A stretch of 5,653 nucleotides of DNA from Roseiarcus sp050015935 (GTDB lineage: Bacteria > Pseudomonadota > Alphaproteobacteria > Rhizobiales > Beijerinckiaceae), in the NCBI GenBank assembly GCA_050015935.1, contig JBEKAL010000251.1:1-5653 (forward strand). The letters run 5' to 3'. Positions 5,533-5,653 of the stretch are shown one piece after another (the first letter of the stretch is position 1; each line of letters begins with the position of its first letter). The notes under the pieces are model-generated. The model did not search any database. It had not been told where the DNA came from and saw nothing but the letters and a program-made list of their open reading frames with translations. A program made the position numbers and the translations under genes.

Positions 5533-5653
5533 CTCATGGAAGCCTCTTTTTTCCGAAGTTTTGAGGCTGTCAATGGCGCGCAATTGCGTGCCGCCTCCGG
5601 CGGTCGAAGACCATTGACAGCCTCAAAATTTCGGAAGTTCATGCTTCCATGAG
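5533..5653. repeat. Long imperfect palindrome (MITE-like or REP-like element)
   Basis: The left arm (5533-5576, 44 nt) and right arm (5611-5653, 43 nt) are inverted copies. The inner 18 bp match perfectly (TTTTGAGGCTGTCAATGG, 5559-5576, against 5611-5628). After one mismatch, TTCCGAA (5551-5557) matches 5630-5636. The outer 11 bp (CTCATGGAAGC, 5533-5543, against 5643-5653) also match perfectly. The 34-nt centre holds a CGCAATTGCG palindrome (5579-5588) and a CCGCC/GGCGG hairpin (5591-5603). The arms are much less GC-rich than the surrounding genes. The window ends at the last matched base, so the element may extend further. No transposase is visible, and a mobile origin is inferred only from the structure. 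Confidence 0.65.

Noticed and set aside
5409..5652. Short open frames on both strands across the 3' repeats (5409-5642 minus, 5461-5652 plus)
   Set aside because: They are translations of the inverted repeats: the same EAVNG and LTASK peptides appear on both strands. No convincing ribosome binding site was seen.
5533..5653. CRISPR repeat pair
   Set aside because: There are only two copies, in inverted orientation, and the intervening 34 nt is itself palindromic, unlike a spacer.

Overview
The window comes from a GC-rich proteobacterium, most likely an alphaproteobacterium of the Hyphomicrobiales (Rhizobiales) type. Support comes from an N-terminal fragment of the alphaproteobacterial porin (Porin_2) type, a rhizobial-style membrane glycosyltransferase carrying a GspE-like N-terminal domain, and an RsmE with the alphaproteobacterial RILRADTA ending. 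A methanotroph-like or Beijerinckiaceae-like relative is possible, but that is a guess from overall resemblance.

Layout, left to right. Positions 1-116 look like the outer end of an insertion sequence: a minus-strand reading frame with a good ribosome binding site runs off the left edge, and behind it is a TGGACCCCGAAA-type terminus. Positions 117-288 hold no gene. Positions 289-1140 (minus) encode an exported family-3 solute-binding protein with no transporter partners in view. After a 132-nt divergent gap, positions 1273-3207 (plus) encode a 644-residue processive family-2 glycosyltransferase. Converging on it, with only 25 nt between the coding regions, is a very short porin-like protein (3233-3619, minus). 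Upstream of that on the same strand is rsmE (3739-4482, minus), the 16S rRNA m3U1498 methyltransferase. A 152-nt divergent gap then leads to an exported DUF1223 thioredoxin-fold protein (4635-5375, plus).

The last 278 nt hold no convincing gene but are dense with inverted repeats. A complete three-way-junction fold lies at 5397-5474, a bulged hairpin at 5499-5529, and a long imperfect palindrome with 43-44 nt arms and a further palindrome and hairpin in its loop at 5533-5653. The palindrome ends exactly at the window edge. With an IS end on the left and a repeat on the right, the window may be a contig bounded by repeats.

The genes do not form one pathway: RsmE is housekeeping, the solute-binding, porin-like and DUF1223 proteins are exported, and the glycosyltransferase is an inner-membrane enzyme for an unknown surface polysaccharide or glycan. 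No tRNA, rRNA or CRISPR array was seen. The parts most worth following up are the structured 3' region, the truncated porin and the domain architecture of the glycosyltransferase.
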